Positions 6,189-6,865 of a stretch of DNA of 6,865 bases are shown in pieces; the stretch's first letter is position 1; each line of letters opens with the position of its first letter. Both the position numbers and the translations under genes were made by a program. The stretch lies in the NCBI GenBank assembly GCA_002898675.1, contig BEHW01000103.1, positions 1 through 6,865 of the forward strand, given 5' to 3'. The notes beneath the pieces are model-generated. The model saw nothing but the letters and a program-made list of their open reading frames with translations, did not search any database and was not told where the DNA came from. This stretch comes from a bacterium HR20. Lineage in GTDB: Bacteria > Bacteroidota > Ignavibacteria > Kapaibacteriales > NICIL-2.

Positions 6189-6865
6189 ATGGCACAGAAC
6201 CAATTGCAAACTACGCTGGCAAACATAGTCGCTTGGTGTTTAGTTCCGCTTGTTGTCGCGGTAGGGATAGGTGCATGCCGAACGGCAGCGCCATACACAT
6301 CAACTCCACGCGCAAGTGATTCCACGGGGGCCATCGCCATACCAGCGCAGTCGCAGACGATTCCGACTGTCAAACCATTCTGCAGCCGGTGCGTCGTGCA
6401 AGGCTCGCTCGATGTCCGCAGTCCGTCGCTTGCGGCAAGTGGATCGTACACCATACGGATTGCCGCCCGTGACTCGCTTGAAGGCACGATCTACGGTCCG
6501 CTCGGTATCGTCGCTGCACGTGCATACTGCACGCGCGACGAGCTGGTAGTTCTCGATGCACTCGCGATGGAAGCGTACACCGCACAACTGCCGCTCCGCG
6601 ATGCTGCGCGGCGCATCCCGTTTCCGATTGAGCGGGAGGATCTGTTTGCACTGCTCCGCTGCGAGCTTCCGCTCCCTGATTCGAGCTACCGCTTCCTCGC
6701 TTATCGTGCAGAAAAAGGCACTACGCTGCTTGCCCATCGGGATTCAAGCTACGTGGACATTGCAGAACTCGATGCCGATGGCACACTGCTTGGCTATCAG
6801 CGGAAGTCACCTGACAACAAGCTCCTGCTTGCAGTCGAATACGGTGCATACCGCCAATGGGATGG
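6189..6865 (+). CDS. Predicted lipoprotein, DUF4292-like, C-terminus beyond the edge
   Basis: The frame stays open for 225 codons to the right edge. A hydrophobic segment (13-29) ends in the lipobox GIGAC, making C30 the likely lipidation site; the n-region has no Lys or Arg, which is unusual. A low-complexity Ser/Thr/Pro/Ala linker (31-60) follows, then a C65-S-R-C68 pair and a beta-rich domain. The stretch RDSLEGTIYGPLGIVAARAY (94-113), followed by CTRDELVVLDAL (114-125), resembles the DUF4292 family of Bacteroidota/Chlorobiota lipoproteins, whose fold is LolA/LolB-like. A role at the outer membrane is inference. An in-frame ATG at 6144 would add 15 residues and overlap the divergent gene, so I prefer 6189. 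A different beta-rich lipoprotein family remains possible. Confidence 0.7.
   Translation, partial: MAQNQLQTTLANIVAWCLVPLVVAVGIGACRTAAPYTSTPRASDSTGAIAIPAQSQTIPTVKPFCSRCVVQGSLDVRSPSLAASGSYTIRIAARDSLEGTIYGPLGIVAARAYCTRDELVVLDALAMEAYTAQLPLRDAARRIPFPIEREDLFALLRCELPLPDSSYRFLAYRAEKGTTLLAHRDSSYVDIAELDADGTLLGYQRKSPDNKLLLAVEYGAYRQWD
6220..6227 (-). promoter_or_regulatory. Possible Bacteroidota-type -7 element for the pterin operon
   Basis: TATGTTTG on the minus strand exactly fits the TAnnTTTG -7 consensus known from Bacteroidota sigma factors. It lies 48 bases upstream of the pterin synthase ATG, inside the divergent lipoprotein gene. I see no matching TTG/TTTG at the expected -33 position, so the call is weak and an eight-base match may be chance. 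Confidence 0.25.

Noticed and set aside
6300..6737. 145-codon minus-strand frame and nearby minus-strand frames in the right-hand part
   Set aside because: They oppose the plus-strand lipoprotein gene, which is open for 225 codons with a lipobox and a DUF4292-like core; the minus products are Arg/Cys-rich without domains.
1..6865. CRISPR arrays, tRNA/rRNA genes, insertion sequences, defence islands
   Set aside because: I looked for direct repeats, tRNA-like cloverleaf ends, transposase motifs and inverted repeat pairs and saw none; almost the whole window is taken up by ordinary coding sequence.

Overview
The window is a densely packed bacterial segment with moderately high GC. Nine complete genes and one truncated gene (the 5' part of actA) lie on the minus strand, and one truncated gene lies on the plus strand at the right edge. 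Several features point to the FCB superphylum (Bacteroidota, Chlorobiota, Ignavibacteria or Kapabacteria-like): an alternative complex III (ACIII) pentahaem cytochrome gene, haem-copper oxidase maturation factors beside it, a eukaryote-like pyruvoyl-tetrahydropterin synthase, and a DUF4292-like lipoprotein. This placement is an inference from gene content; no rRNA or other marker is present.

The minus strand is read from right to left. It opens with a pterin pair: a 6-pyruvoyl-tetrahydropterin synthase/QueD-family enzyme (5716-6171) and GTP cyclohydrolase I (5051-5719). Ribonuclease HII (4422-5048) and dihydroorotase (3100-4383) follow. Next come a 39-residue cysteine-rich microprotein (2969-3088), which I found by reading the 137-base gap between pyrC and the next gene, and a respiratory block: a lipoprotein cytochrome c (2444-2962), haem O synthase CtaB (1527-2444), an SCO-type copper chaperone (946-1530), a DUF420/CtaM-like membrane protein (401-949), and the start of the ACIII pentahaem cytochrome ActA (379 to beyond the left edge).

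Most junctions overlap (ATGA at four, TAATG at one). The rest are gaps of 2 to 38 bases, so all ten genes are probably one transcription unit, with translational coupling at the overlaps. No convincing intergenic terminator or internal promoter is visible. One weak terminator-like hairpin lies inside the cytochrome c reading frame.

In function, the right half makes pterins, removes ribonucleotides from DNA and makes pyrimidines. The left half supplies haem O, copper and a soluble-domain electron carrier for a terminal oxidase, and leads into the quinol-oxidising complex that feeds it. On the plus strand a predicted lipoprotein gene (6189 to the right edge) starts only 17 bases from the pterin synthase start, so each promoter must overlap the other gene.
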